From the NCBI GenBank assembly GCA_019096065.1, contig JAGUCH010000007.1, positions 2,254,501-2,318,500 of the forward strand: a stretch of DNA of 64,000 bases, written 5' to 3'. The stretch is from Paracyclopina nana (lineage: Eukaryota; Arthropoda; Copepoda; Cyclopoida; Cyclopettidae). The notes under the pieces are model-generated. The model was not told where the DNA came from, did no database searches, and saw only the letters and a program-made list of their open reading frames with translations. Position numbers and translations under genes: made by a program. This document shows, one piece after another, positions 21,004 to 51,200 of this stretch. The first letter of the stretch is position 1; each line of letters opens with the position of its first letter.

Positions 21004-22408
21004 ATGGCTTTCAACAAGCAGCTGCCTCCATTTTTGACCAATTTGCAGTGTGAGTCAGCCTTACCTTGGAAAGATTTAACTGATCAGTTGGAGAATGGAT
21101 TGGCAAGATTTTCCAGAGGAGAAATTGAACAGCCAGTCAGAGTAATGCTGCCAATATCTGAGCATTCTGGATTTCTTGGTAGGCTCTACAGACTTCTTTA
21201 GGAAGAAGAATTGAAATTATCTCCAAAACATTGATTCTTTCTTTTTTAAAGGCATGATGCCCTGTTACTCAGAAGCTGATGATGTTATTGCCTGCAAGAT
21301 GGTCAGTGTTTACCCCGAAAACACAAAACACGGCATGCCATCTATCTTTGTCTATGTTTTCCTGTTTGATTCAAAAACTGGAAAACTTATGGCAGTGATG
21401 GTAAGAAAAATTTTGGATTTTTTAAATTGGTTTGCAAACCTTATAAATCATTCCATGAAGGAAGGAGAAGGCATCACCAAAAGGAGAACAGCAGCTACAT
21501 CAGCTCTATCTGCAAGATGGTTAGCCCCAAAAAAGCCAACCACGTTGGCCATTTTAGGCTCTGGTAACCAAGCTCTGGCTCACATGCAAGTTTTGCTTGA
21601 TCAGTATGGAGACAGCATCACCAAGATCAAGATTTGGAACTACAGAATGGCCAGTGCCATTCATTTGGCAGAGGCAGCATGTGGATGGCTGAAAGCAATG
21701 CAAGAAATTGAAGTGTTTGAGAGCGTAGAGGAATGCATTGCAGATGCTGACTTAATTGTGACTGCTACTTTTTCTAGTAAGCCTGTCATGAAGGCTAGCA
21801 AAGGTCTTAAAGCAGAGGGATGCCACATCATGGCTGTAGGTGCTCCAAGACCAGATTGGGCAGAAATCGAGCCTGAAGTTTGGAATGGGTCAAAGGTATT
21901 TGTGGACAGCTTTGGTGGTGCCAAGGCTGAGTCTGGTGACATCATTGACAGCAAATGTGAGGTCAATGATGAATTGGGAGCATTTATAGGGAAAAAGGGA
22001 GATTTAGAAGGCAGTCAAAGAACTGCTTTCAAGTCTCTTGGTCTTGCTATTGAAGACTTAGTAGCAGCAAAAATGGCCATGTCAAAGGCTGGTACTTCAT
22101 CGCAATGGCCATTTGAATTCTGGGCCTCCAGCAAAGTGTCTGAAGTGGCCAAAGGTTGTGCCAAAATGGCTCCGATCAGGCCTAAGAGTGAAGCCACCAA
22201 CTCGGTGACCAATTTGGAGGTAAAAACCACCCTGGTTGACTCAACAGTTTTGGTGACAGAGATGAAGACCAGCAGCGCTACCTTAGCACTGCTCTACAAG
22301 GCACGCTCGGGTGAACTAAAGGCCATTATGGACATCAACCCAATCAAGAGCATTGACTCTGGACTCAGAAATGCTTTCTATATTGAAGCATATCAAAAGA
22401 TTCAATAA
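21004..22408 (+). CDS. CRYM: Mu-crystallin / ketimine reductase-like (ornithine cyclodeaminase family) with C-terminal extension
   Basis: The family binds NAD(P)H and includes vertebrate mu-crystallin, a ketimine reductase that also binds thyroid hormone, and bacterial ornithine cyclodeaminase. Exons 21004-21178, 21252-21400 and 21461-22408 total 1272 nt, 423 residues. An N-terminal dimer/substrate half comes first (LFDSKTGKLMAVMEGEGITK, RRTAATSALSARWL). The Rossmann nucleotide site ILGSGNQALAHMQ lies near residue 136, followed by WNYRM, ADLIVTATFSSKPV, VGAPRPDWAEIEPE and VFVDSFGGAKAESGD, then FKSLGLAIEDLVAAKMA near residue 310. Family members usually end there (about 313 residues), but this one runs on for about 105 residues. 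The stop codon at 22406-22408 lies within AATAAA (22404-22409). Confidence 0.88.
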
Positions 22409-23452
22409 AATCCTCGATCATGTTGACTCCGACTTTTTTGTGCAGTTTCAGCTCAGCTCAACAATTTGCAATGAGTCAGCAAAAGACTTTTCTCGAGACC
22501 CTTGCTGAGCATGATCTATAATGTAAGGTGACCTGTCTCTTATGACAGCTGTACTGAAACCTAGCGCACTAGATGTTGATGAGAGTATCTCGTTCTCAAC
22601 AACAGCTGAACTTTTTTGGGAAAAAATTTACTAAGGTACAGCTCGAACTACAGCTCCGATGGGAACGAAAATTTGAGGTGTTCATGGTTTCTCGGTAAAA
22701 TTACCAAATACCAAATAGCACAACATAGTATAGTAAACGGTGAAACAAAAATGGGCAGATTTCGTAGGCCGGCCTATTTTTAGGAACTGAGTTTTGATAA
22801 CGTTCTACTCATCAAAATCTACTGCTCTGGCTGGCACCAACATAATGCAAGGTAAGAAAATATGTTTGGACTCTGTCAATAACCCAATAATCAACCTTCA
22901 CCAAAATAGCTTCATTGATAGACACCTCTCTAATTTTTGACTAGTTTCAACAGTTTCTTTCACAAGGTTTCCATGAGCTTTCACTCTATAAACACTGTTA
23001 GACATGATAGAGCATCAGTTTCACCAATGTGATGCTATGGTAAATGCTCCAGGATATCAGCTTCTACATAGACTAGATTTAATTCTGGCTCTTGTGCAAG
23101 AGCCTCATTTGCGTGAGAAGCTCAAGGGGTCTCAACCTTCCAGCACATTTTTAAGCTTCAGACAGCCACTGTTAAATAATCAAATGAAAAGTATTGGAGA
23201 AAGAGAAGAGTACTTTGTGGCCACTGCACTGTTGTCAGGAAGTGTTTCCATTGCAGCATTGCCAAATTAAGCCAGAACACTTTCTAGTTTCTACTCTCCA
23301 TTTCGTTGAAGCCATGATGCAGCTGAGCTGATTATGCACAATAAAACCTTTTCATTACAATAGATACATAGCTCAGAGCAGATATAGTCTAGTTTCATAT
23401 CATAGATATGCACTATATATTCATTAATATATGCAGAAAAAGAGGACTCTTA
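22409..23452. other. Intergenic gap between convergent mu-crystallin-like and protease genes
   Basis: Both neighbouring genes end toward this 1.0 kb stretch. An 88-codon open frame at 23004-23270 has no recognisable similarity, no supporting splice context and repetitive composition, so it is not called. Plus-strand AATAAA at 23340 has no gene to serve. Confidence 0.4.
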
Positions 23453-24286
23453 TTATTTGATAGTTTTCATGATCCAATCATTGACTGACAAAACTTTGGC
23501 AAATGCACTTGACCCACTGCAATCAGAGAATCCAAAAGATGTGAGTCCAACTTGACAGAAATCATGTCCACCCTTCTCATAAAGCAAAGGACTTCCACTG
23601 TCACCACCGCAAGTTGTTGCTCCTGCTTTGCCAGCACAAAGCATAATGTCAGCATTGTAATGATCAGGAAAGTTTTTCTCACACACAGTGTGCTTTTGCA
23701 TATCTATGTACAGCTCCAAAAGATGGTCATCTTTGGGATTCAAAAATTGCTTCCCCCAGCCGATTGTCACAATTTTGACCCCAGGAGCTTGCAAGTTTGG
23801 CTGAGGATTGCATATTTGCAAAGTCTTGCCAGTCTCCTTTTTGGGAAGCTTCAGCAGTCCAAAATCATGGCTTATCTTCTCCTCAACGTATTCCGGATGG
23901 GCATGTCTCTCAGCTACTTTTTGAGCTGTCTCCATTGTCTCATTGAACTTGAGGACAATATCACCAAGAATAGTGTACAAGTCTCCAGTTCCTGGCCCGA
24001 CCAAACAATGAGCAGCTGTCAAAACCCACTGATCAGCAATTAAGGCACCACCACAAATGAACTTGATGCTTGTGTCATTCCTGAAGAAAATGGCCACCGC
24101 CCAAGGGTAAACATTATCTTTGGCATTTTCCCCGCCATAAATCCTGAAAAAACTGGTCTGACGTGGACTGCCCATTGCAACTAACAGGTACGCCAATAAA
24201 CACTGAAGCATAAAGAATCTCACTGTTTGATTAATGCCTATTTCTGAATGAAAAAAACTTACCAACGTTGTGGTGACGACATTCAT
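23453..24286 (-). CDS. Trypsin-like (S1) serine protease, secreted
   Basis: Exons 24286-24263 and 24202-23453, minus strand, 774 nt, 257 residues. The 60 nt intron was placed because it joins MNVVTTTL to CLLAYLLVAMGSP, giving a good signal peptide, and has a strong GTAAGT donor. A short propeptide ends at R, followed by IYGGENA (trypsin-like activation, Tyr for the usual Val). The catalytic triad is present: His in VLTAAHC, Asp in SHDFGLLKL, Ser in CGGDSGSP. The last is normally GDSGGP. The S1-pocket position six residues before the catalytic Ser is Thr, not Asp, so classical Lys/Arg specificity is not expected. Six cysteines fit the usual disulphides. Substrate unknown. Confidence 0.88.
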   Translation of the reverse strand: MNVVTTTLVSFFHSEIGINQTVRFFMLQCLLAYLLVAMGSPRQTSFFRIYGGENAKDNVYPWAVAIFFRNDTSIKFICGGALIADQWVLTAAHCLVGPGTGDLYTILGDIVLKFNETMETAQKVAERHAHPEYVEEKISHDFGLLKLPKKETGKTLQICNPQPNLQAPGVKIVTIGWGKQFLNPKDDHLLELYIDMQKHTVCEKNFPDHYNADIMLCAGKAGATTCGGDSGSPLLYEKGGHDFCQVGLTSFGFSDCSGSSAFAKVLSVNDWIMKTIK

Positions 24287-24753
24287 GAGGAATTTCAATA
24301 TTGCTCATCCATAAATATTGTGTAACTCTAGCTCTTGACATTTCTAAATGGCTCCATAAACAATTTTGAAATTAACTCTTACTCGACATTCAGAATTAGG
24401 GCCAAGAGAATGATTAGTTCTACGTGAATGAAGGCAGCCCATTTTAGGAATTACTAATGGGAGCATAACAGCTGAAGTGCAAGTGAACTGAAATAGAAAA
24501 ATGGTATTTGTAATGCATTCACCCATTTCAGATAGGAACTTGGTACTCTAAACTAGGAAAACTTGGAATTTAAGATTCTTATGATGCATGGCAGACAGAT
24601 AATGATTAAACCAATGATTTAGAACAGAATTGGGTCAAGTTTACAATTAAGCTTGCAACTTCAGGCTGACATGCCTCTAAATATCAATAAAAATGCATTT
24701 CCATGCTTATCGAGGCCAGTTGACGAAGAGCCGAAACCATAGAGAAAGTTAAA
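24287..24753. promoter_or_regulatory. Divergent 5' region of the protease and the orphan secreted protein
   Basis: 467 bp between the start codons of two divergent genes that both encode secreted proteins. A possible minus-strand exon at 24383-24486 (good acceptor and GTAAGA donor) could not be connected in frame to the protease, so it is left unassigned. No other motif stands out. Confidence 0.35.
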
Positions 24754-25648
24754 ATGAGAGCAATAATAAGCATTGTTATTTTATCTTTAGCTAACCCGTT
24801 GAAAAGTGAAATTATTGGCCAGACTTTCAGAGGCAATGAAATTGAAGCATTCCAAACATCAAGTTTGGTAGCATTTGGGTTGGATCTTGGCCTTAACATT
24901 GACTTGGGTGCAAAAGCTAATGGAGTTATGATAAACGAAACTTCTGTTTTTGATTATCAAATTATCAACAAGACACATTGCGAAGACGGTATTATCTATT
25001 GCTTTCAAACAAGTGGATCTTTCCTTATAAATGCAAGTCCTAGAGAACTATACTATAAGGTATTTTTCTTAGACTCAATTTATTATCCCAGGTGAAAGGC
25101 AAATTTGATACAATCAGCATCAAGCAATATCTTCAAAAATGCTCCTTAGGTCAAGATATTTGCTATGGTAAAATATCTGTTAAAGCTTTGGATATCACAG
25201 CTTTTCAGGTTTACAACATTGAGAATTTGATTGTCAGTATCGACAAGGGCTGTACATCATCATACTTGAGGGAATTCACCTCATCTTATGGGTAAATGCC
25301 TTTTAAATGGAATTGCATCACACTTAAAAATTTTGGCTTCAAACAATTATAAGCTGGATTTTTAGGGAATTGTCTAAGCATAAAAATAGGTCAATTTGCC
25401 AGCATACAAAAATTGAAGAAGCCAGCCCAATGGAAATAGCAGATTTTCAGCAATTTGGACTCAGCAATGTTTCATTGATGATGTTGACTTCAGTTATCTC
25501 AACTATTAAACCAATGGTTCAAGTGGAGACCTGCTCCTACTCTCCATGTGGCTTAAATGAATATAGAAATGCTCCATTGGCCCAAAAGTCTTCAGCACCT
25601 GCTTATAAGCCCTTATTTTATTCTTTAATGACCTTGTTGTTTAAATAA
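24754..25648 (+). CDS. Orphan secreted cysteine-containing protein, possibly GPI-anchored
   Basis: Three exons: 24754-25059, 25092-25291 and 25366-25648, total 789 nt, 262 residues. The first 18 residues (MRAIISIVILSLANPLKS) look like a signal peptide. The mature part has eight cysteines (HCEDG, IIYCF, KCSL, DICYG, KGCTS, SICQH, ETCSY, SPCGL) and several N-glycosylation sites. The C-terminus ends in a small-residue stretch followed by a hydrophobic tail (SSAPAYKPLFYSLMTLLFK), as in a GPI-attachment signal. I do not recognise a family. The exon phases join without a stop and the splice sites are good. AATAAA (25644-25649) overlaps the stop codon. The next gene on the same strand starts 94 bp downstream. 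Confidence 0.68.
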
Positions 25649-25742
25649 AATTAAACCATGCAGTCATGCAGTGTTTGTTATGTGGGTGTCATTTCATTGG
25701 TTGCATAGCTCTTTGTTAGGCCTTATCATTAAGCTAGGCAGC

Positions 25743-27043
25743 ATGGAAAATTTTATTAGAAAATCAAAGAAATGCCTGAGTGCTTTAATGGTTGTTGCGT
25801 TTTGCTGTATTTTAACTTTTCCTATTGAAAAGTTGATAAATGAAGAAACAGGGGTCTCGATCAATTATTTAGAAGAAGGCATTTTGACACCTGCTTTTAC
25901 TTTTTGTCCCAGAGACAATTTGGACTATCCAAAAATCACAAAAGGCCAAAATATGAGCATAGAAAAGTTTCTTCAAGTGGCTCAGTCATTTAAGGGTGCA
26001 ATCTTATCAGCTGCATATATTGAAGCACCTCCTTACACCAAGCCCAATATGGGGTAAAACAATAGGTTGACTTTTTTGAAAGGCGCTTAAAATCATTTAT
26101 CCATATTAGCAACTCTTACTCTTTGAATGGAGAGGAATTGCAAAAAGCAGACTTTATGGAAGACTCAGCTTACGTGAAACCTTCTGAAGAATTCAGGCTC
26201 TTTAGATGTGTGACAATGAGCCTTCAAAATAATGCAGTACAAAGACCCAATCAAACCGTTGTGAGTAAAGCCTTTGATTAATTAAAAATGCTCCATTCTT
26301 TCCACTTTCATTTATAGATCAAATTCATCATCAACACTACAAGTATCAATGAGATTTTGCTTGAGTTTCATGAAAGAGACCAGTCTCACCACACTAGTGA
26401 GTTTAGGTACGACATATTTGAGTCCATAAGTCCTGGGTACAAGCATGACTTTGTACTCACAATGGATACAGAGGAAAAGTTGTCCCTGAGGAACAGGAGA
26501 TGTAATGAGGAAAATTCGCTTAATTACACAAATTGTGTAAACAACTTTTACATGATGAAAATGGGCTGTAATTTTCCTTGGTTATCCAAGAAAATTCAAG
26601 GACAGGAGGACTGCAATTCTAGCACTGACATTGATCAGTACATTGATTTGGTGGCCAAAATGGGTAACCTTGATGAGCAAATCATGCTCGACTTTCGAGC
26701 ATCTAACTGCTCAACTCCAAACTGCGTCAAAAGATCATGGCCAGTTAAGAAGCATGCTTTGAACAAACTCAGCAGCACAAATGTCACCGAAGTGAGGATA
26801 GTGATTTACTCAACAAATGATGCAAGTTGCTTTTGATGGTTGGAGGTACGTTTATGTAATCAACTTCTATTATTGCAGAATGTTTACGTCAAGGAAGTCC
26901 TGCTGTATGGTCTACCCAATTTTGTGGCTGATTTTGGTGGTTATTTGGGCCTCCTGCTAGGTGCCAGCATTGTTTCTCTCTATGAAGAACTCATCATTTT
27001 TGTCTATTCAATCCCTCAAAAATTTAAAAGACATTGTGCATGA
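25743..27043 (+). CDS. DEG/ENaC-family sodium channel subunit, copy 1
   Basis: Amiloride-sensitive/degenerin-type cation channels are trimeric, with two membrane helices and a large extracellular loop. Exons 25743-26053, 26110-26260, 26318-26821 and 26879-27043 total 1131 nt, 376 residues. Helix 1 is near residues 12-30 (LSALMVVAFCCILTFPIEKL). The loop carries CNEENSLNYTNCVNNFY, a typical cysteine-rich segment, and GCNFPWL. Helix 2 is GLPNFVADFGGYLGLLLGAS and then IVSLYE, containing the G-x-S selectivity filter. The intron at 26822-26878 appears to have a GC donor (GAT|GCAAGT), because no GT donor keeps the frame. The protein is shorter than most family members (500 or more residues). The start ATG was chosen by alignment to copy 2. 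Confidence 0.82.
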
Positions 27044-27169
27044 ATTTGAGATAATTAAAAAAGGGTGTAGTCCGAAACATGATGTTGTCGGAGCTCACAC
27101 CTCAAAAATAAACAATTAAGGGCAGTTTTTCTAATAAATTTTTTAGTTGCCTTTTTATCAATTTCAAGT

Positions 27170-28479
27170 ATGGAAGCTTGCCTAAATAAAGCCAGGCAAG
27201 TGTTGCAAGTTGCAATGGTAATTGCCTTTTTCTGTATTTTGTATTTCCCAATTGAAAAGCTGCTGAAAGAAGAAGTCGGTGTTTCTATCAAATATGCTGA
27301 GAATGCCACTGAAATTCCCTCCTTGACGTTTTGTCCCGATGACATACTAGACAGCTCAGCTTCAATTGGAAAAGGGATGAATTTGAGCTTGCATGACTTT
27401 CATATAATTGTGCCACCTTTCCAATCTTATGTTACCAAGTTTTGGTACTATACAGGAAGTACTTTCAAGACCGTCAAGTAATGAAATGATAAAAAAATTA
27501 ATTGACAGATAGCTTATATTTCCAAGATTAGCACATCGAATGAGTATGAGTTTGAGCCCAATGAATTTGTCAAACAGCCTTTTGTGAAAACTTCGTTCTA
27601 CTTAAGCCAAAATAGTATGACGGAGAAGTTTAGTCTTTTCAGGTGTTTTACAGTATTTGTGGAGAATGTTACAGTTTTTTCTCCTAATAAAACAGTGGTA
27701 CTTGGACTTTGCCTTTTAAAGCGCTAGATCTTAATTAAATGGCTCAATTTGCAGATTTGGGTGCAGTTTAACACAAGCCAAATTAAAAGCATTCTTATTG
27801 AAGTTCACGATGCTTCTCAGGCCTCTCATCAAAGTGATTTTAGAAAGGATTATATTGATGTTGTCCGCAGAGGAACCCTCACAGAGCGTTCCATTAGCAT
27901 GATTATAAATGAAAGGCTACCGAGAAAAAACCACGTCACGTGTAACAAGGAAAACTCCTTGAAGTACTCAGATGTCATCAACAGTTTCTACATGCAAAAA
28001 CTCAACTGCTCTTTTCCTTGGTTGACAGCTGCATCAGATCCTATTTTGTCAAGCCTTGAGCAATGCAATCGATCCAATGATGTTGATAATTTGATTGATT
28101 TGATGATAAATGTGCACAATAGGGAGCACAAGACTTACCTTGAGGTACAAAAAGCCATAGGAGACCGTAATTGCCGTACCAAGTCGTGGACTGTTGAGAA
28201 AACAAGTGAGCGAGCACTACACTCTGTCAATGTGACCATCGTAGGATATTCCATCCATTCTAATAGCAAGGTAGTATTTTTTGTATGTAAGTCAATAGAA
28301 TAGTAGAAACAGTCTTATTAATTTACCTTCAGGTTATGATCACTTCAGATGTTGTCTTGTATGGATTTCCAAATTTTGTGGCTGATTTTGGCGGTTATTT
28401 AGGTCTCCTTCTAGGTGCTAGTGTAATATCAATATTTGATGCCTTTTTTCGTCTCTTAATGGCCTTTAAAATGCTTTGA
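27170..28479 (+). CDS. DEG/ENaC-family sodium channel subunit, copy 2 (tandem paralog)
   Basis: Exons 27170-27477, 27532-27697, 27755-28270 and 28333-28479 total 1137 nt, 378 residues. The intron positions and phases match copy 1. Start MEACLNKARQVLQVAMVIAF, loop CNKENSLKYSDVINSFYMQK and LNCSFPWL, helix 2 GFPNFVADFGGYLGLLLGAS. The two copies clearly arose by local duplication. The first-intron acceptor (CACATCG at 27532) was picked because it preserves copy 1's phase; a nearer AG would give an intron of only about 31 nt and a stop. AATAAA (28479-28484) overlaps the TGA stop. Confidence 0.82.
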
Positions 28480-29255
28480 ATAAACCGAGAACATTTCAGC
28501 TGACTTCACAGCAACAGACTAAATTGGTTGAAGCGCTACCAGGTTCAAGGAGCTTTAATCCTCGAAGTTATCAATAAAAGCCAAAAATGATCTACATATC
28601 ATCTTGGAAAAGGTCTTTAGATAAGTAGGCGTGAGCAAACTATCAATATGCTTTTCATGCAATCTTTTCATTATGAACAAATATTCGAAAAAATGTCTTC
28701 AACAGTACTAAAAATTTCAGTAACGCACGCTGTAGGTACAAAGTAGTGCAAAGCAGTCATGCTCCTATCTTATTCTCCATAAATAAACACGCCTATGTCA
28801 AAAAGTGCTGCAAAGCGACCGCGAGTGGTTAAATTTCTCGACAGTTTGGCTTTTTTCTAAGGATTTTGACTATCTACTGTTATCTATCAGGCACAAATAG
28901 GCGGCATCTTTGCTGTAAACAAAGCCACCCTCAAAAGTTACCGAGCTGTTATATTTTAGGCAAAAACCTGCAATTTATCAGTCGCAATTCGTATGAAATT
29001 TCATTTTATAATGTCAAATTAAGCAAAGAATCGATATGAAAACATACAAATAGTTATGACTGACGATGAGCACGAGTTAGTTTCGTACAAATTGAAGTTT
29101 TCATTTTTACTTCAGTTGCTCGAGCTACTTTTCGGTGCGATGAAGTAAAGTCGGCGTACAGCAGCAGCTACACAGCAGCAGAGATTTTTTAGTTTTTCAG
29201 ACACCGAATTTTCCGTCAAAAGGGGAAGCGATAACTGGTTCCAAGCATCATCAGC
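28480..29255. promoter_or_regulatory. Intergenic region upstream of the capping protein gene
   Basis: 776 bp without a coding frame. A second AATAAA near 28573 could also serve the channel gene. The last 200 bases contain a CAG/GCAGCAGC patch (29161-29180) in what is probably the 5' UTR of the capping protein gene. Confidence 0.4.
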
Positions 29256-30254
<999 letters not shown>

Positions 30255-30400
30255 GAACCACCTAAAGTACTATTTTCTATATTATTATTATTATAGCTCG
30301 AAAAACCAAAATAATACTACTATTCCTTTTTCCTGCCCTGTGATGAGCATATATTTGTAATAACAACAAGACTTGAAATTGTAACATAAACACAATGATT

Positions 30401-31612
30401 TCAGCAGATCAAGCTGTTAACGTTCTTTTTGATGGCTTTTCGGATGGCTCCGACCAGTGTGTCCTCCTGGGTCTGTAGGAAGAAAATGCCCACCCCGTTG
30501 ACTACTGTGTTGGCAAAGGAGCCGAGGTTATTGAAGACAAAGTCGACGTCGTCGTATTTCAAGGGGATTCGGATTTCGTCAATCAGAACGCTGTCAGTGG
30601 TCATCTCGTTCATGCTTGAGCTGGTGCACTTCTTGTGGGTGCTCCAGTCGTCGGGTTTCACCATGTTGGCCTTCATCTCGTAGGCCAAGGTTGCATTAAT
30701 CATTTTGATGCTGAAGTCTTGCTCGCCTTTGCTGTCCAAAGTCCACCAGCCCACGTAGCCTTTCAGTGCGTAGGTCCCATTGATCTCCAATTCGTCAAAG
30801 CCGAATACTACACGCACGTGAAAGTCGGTAAGGTTTTCATTCCTCGTCACTTCCACCCTGTTCAAGTTGATCCCGGACAGGCCATACATCTACAATGACT
30901 CATATTGAGAAGCATGTTTTTGCGAAAATTTAATTTTTGTCGTATGATTTTTTACACAGGAAGCCTAATTCAAAGCATTGAACAAGTTCATTTGCCTAGC
31001 TTCCAGTTCATTTAAAAAGTCGGAAATGAAATTATGACTTTTTTTTCTGACCTTGATGTCGTGCATTTGAACCTTGGCGCTATATCCACTGCCCGCCTGC
31101 TCGATATCAATGGGCTGAGGCAATTTAGCATCCACATCAAAGGGATCCAGCGTCACTCCATAGAGCTGAGATTCATGATTCAATTTATACTGCAAATCCG
31201 ACCAGACCTGAGCAATCAGCCGTTCAAAGACCGGATCATTCCACCTGATCTCTGGAGCTGCTGCACTGGTCGAGTTGTCGCAATTCGAGCCCGGCATGCG
31301 ATCCTCTTCAAACAGGGACTCACACGGGGGCAACAAACTATCGAAAAAGCTTTCGGACTCGTCAAAGCTGAAAAATGGGTCTTCTGTGGTTGTGGTGATC
31401 TCCTCTTCGTCAAAGAATGCTTGAAAGGGATCTTTTGTGGTAGTCTCCTCAATGAAATCTTCCTCGTCTGATTCCGGATTACTGCTGCCCATAATGCCAT
31501 TATTGCTGCTTTCCTCCTGTTGCAATTTCCAAGCTTTTTTGCTCAAGCCTTGAGCAAGGCCCACGAAAAGAAGGCTCAAGAGCAACGCGAACAATGAACA
31601 ACAACTCCTCAT
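30401..31612 (-). CDS. Secreted JHBP/takeout-like (TULIP-fold) protein with acidic N-terminal region
   Basis: Two exons, minus strand, 31612-31052 and 30889-30401, 1050 nt, 349 residues. A signal peptide is clear (MRSCCSLFALLLSLLFVGLA). Residues about 30-110 form an acidic Ser/Thr/Glu-rich segment (EEDFIEETTTKDPF, ITTTTEDPFFSFDESESFF). From about residue 130 the pattern resembles juvenile-hormone-binding/takeout proteins: LDPFDVD, then KMYGLSGINLNRVEV, FHVRVVFGFDELEINGTYAL and a C-terminal amphipathic helix. These carry hydrophobic ligands in arthropod haemolymph (family knowledge). The assignment rests on overall pattern, so it is moderate. A minus-strand TATATAT lies about 35 bp above the ATG (31645-31655). 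Confidence 0.55.
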
Positions 31613-32099
31613 ATTTCGTGACAAACTGGAACTTGTCTCTGCTTACATATATACACACTGCCCCAAATCAAGATGAATTGATGCTGCACAGGGGGCAGCA
31701 GCAGAGAAATCTGCTCAAAAAAGTTCTTCCCCTCTTGCGGAAAAAGTAAATCATGGGCTCCTTTTCCAACTTTTTAAAGGGAAATTTATGCTGAGCTAGC
31801 AGCAATTTGAATATTCAAATCCAAGCTTATGTTTTTCCCCTCCTTTTTCCAGCCTAAAAAAATGCCGGAGGGAAAACACTCGGTGACCTCTAATTTTTAA
31901 ATCAGCATTTGGCGCATGACTCACGCAAAGAGGAGATATGCTCCCAAGGCGCGTAGAATCAGGTCATCCCGTTTGTTATGGTCGCAACGTCCCACCTCGC
32001 TACCTGCCTTTTCACGCGCCTTGGCACGGCAAATTCAACAGCTGCCAAAAATCAACAACAAATTTCCAATTGGAGTTTTTTCGAAATTTCGCCGTGACA
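31613..32099. promoter_or_regulatory. Divergent promoter region, JHBP-like gene and atypical PKC
   Basis: 487 bp between divergent start codons. Only the JHBP-like side shows a TATA-like word (plus coordinates about 31645-31655). The rest is AT-rich with no identified element. Confidence 0.45.
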
Positions 32100-51125
<19,026 letters not shown>

Positions 51126-51200
51126 AAGTTGTATCATGTACAGTATTTTTCAAAGCATTTTACGTCTAAGGATCCATGAAATACTACAGCATTTAATTCT

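Noticed and set aside
23004..23270. 88-residue plus-strand frame
   Set aside because: No signal peptide, domain or splice context. It lies between two convergent genes where no promoter is expected.
24383..24486. Possible extra 5' exon of the trypsin-like gene
   Set aside because: The acceptor and donor look good, but the frame cannot be joined to the protease, which already has its own start and signal peptide.
27473..27508. 31-36 nt first intron in DEG/ENaC copy 2
   Set aside because: An intron that short would be abnormal here. An acceptor at 27531 gives 54 nt and the same phase as copy 1.
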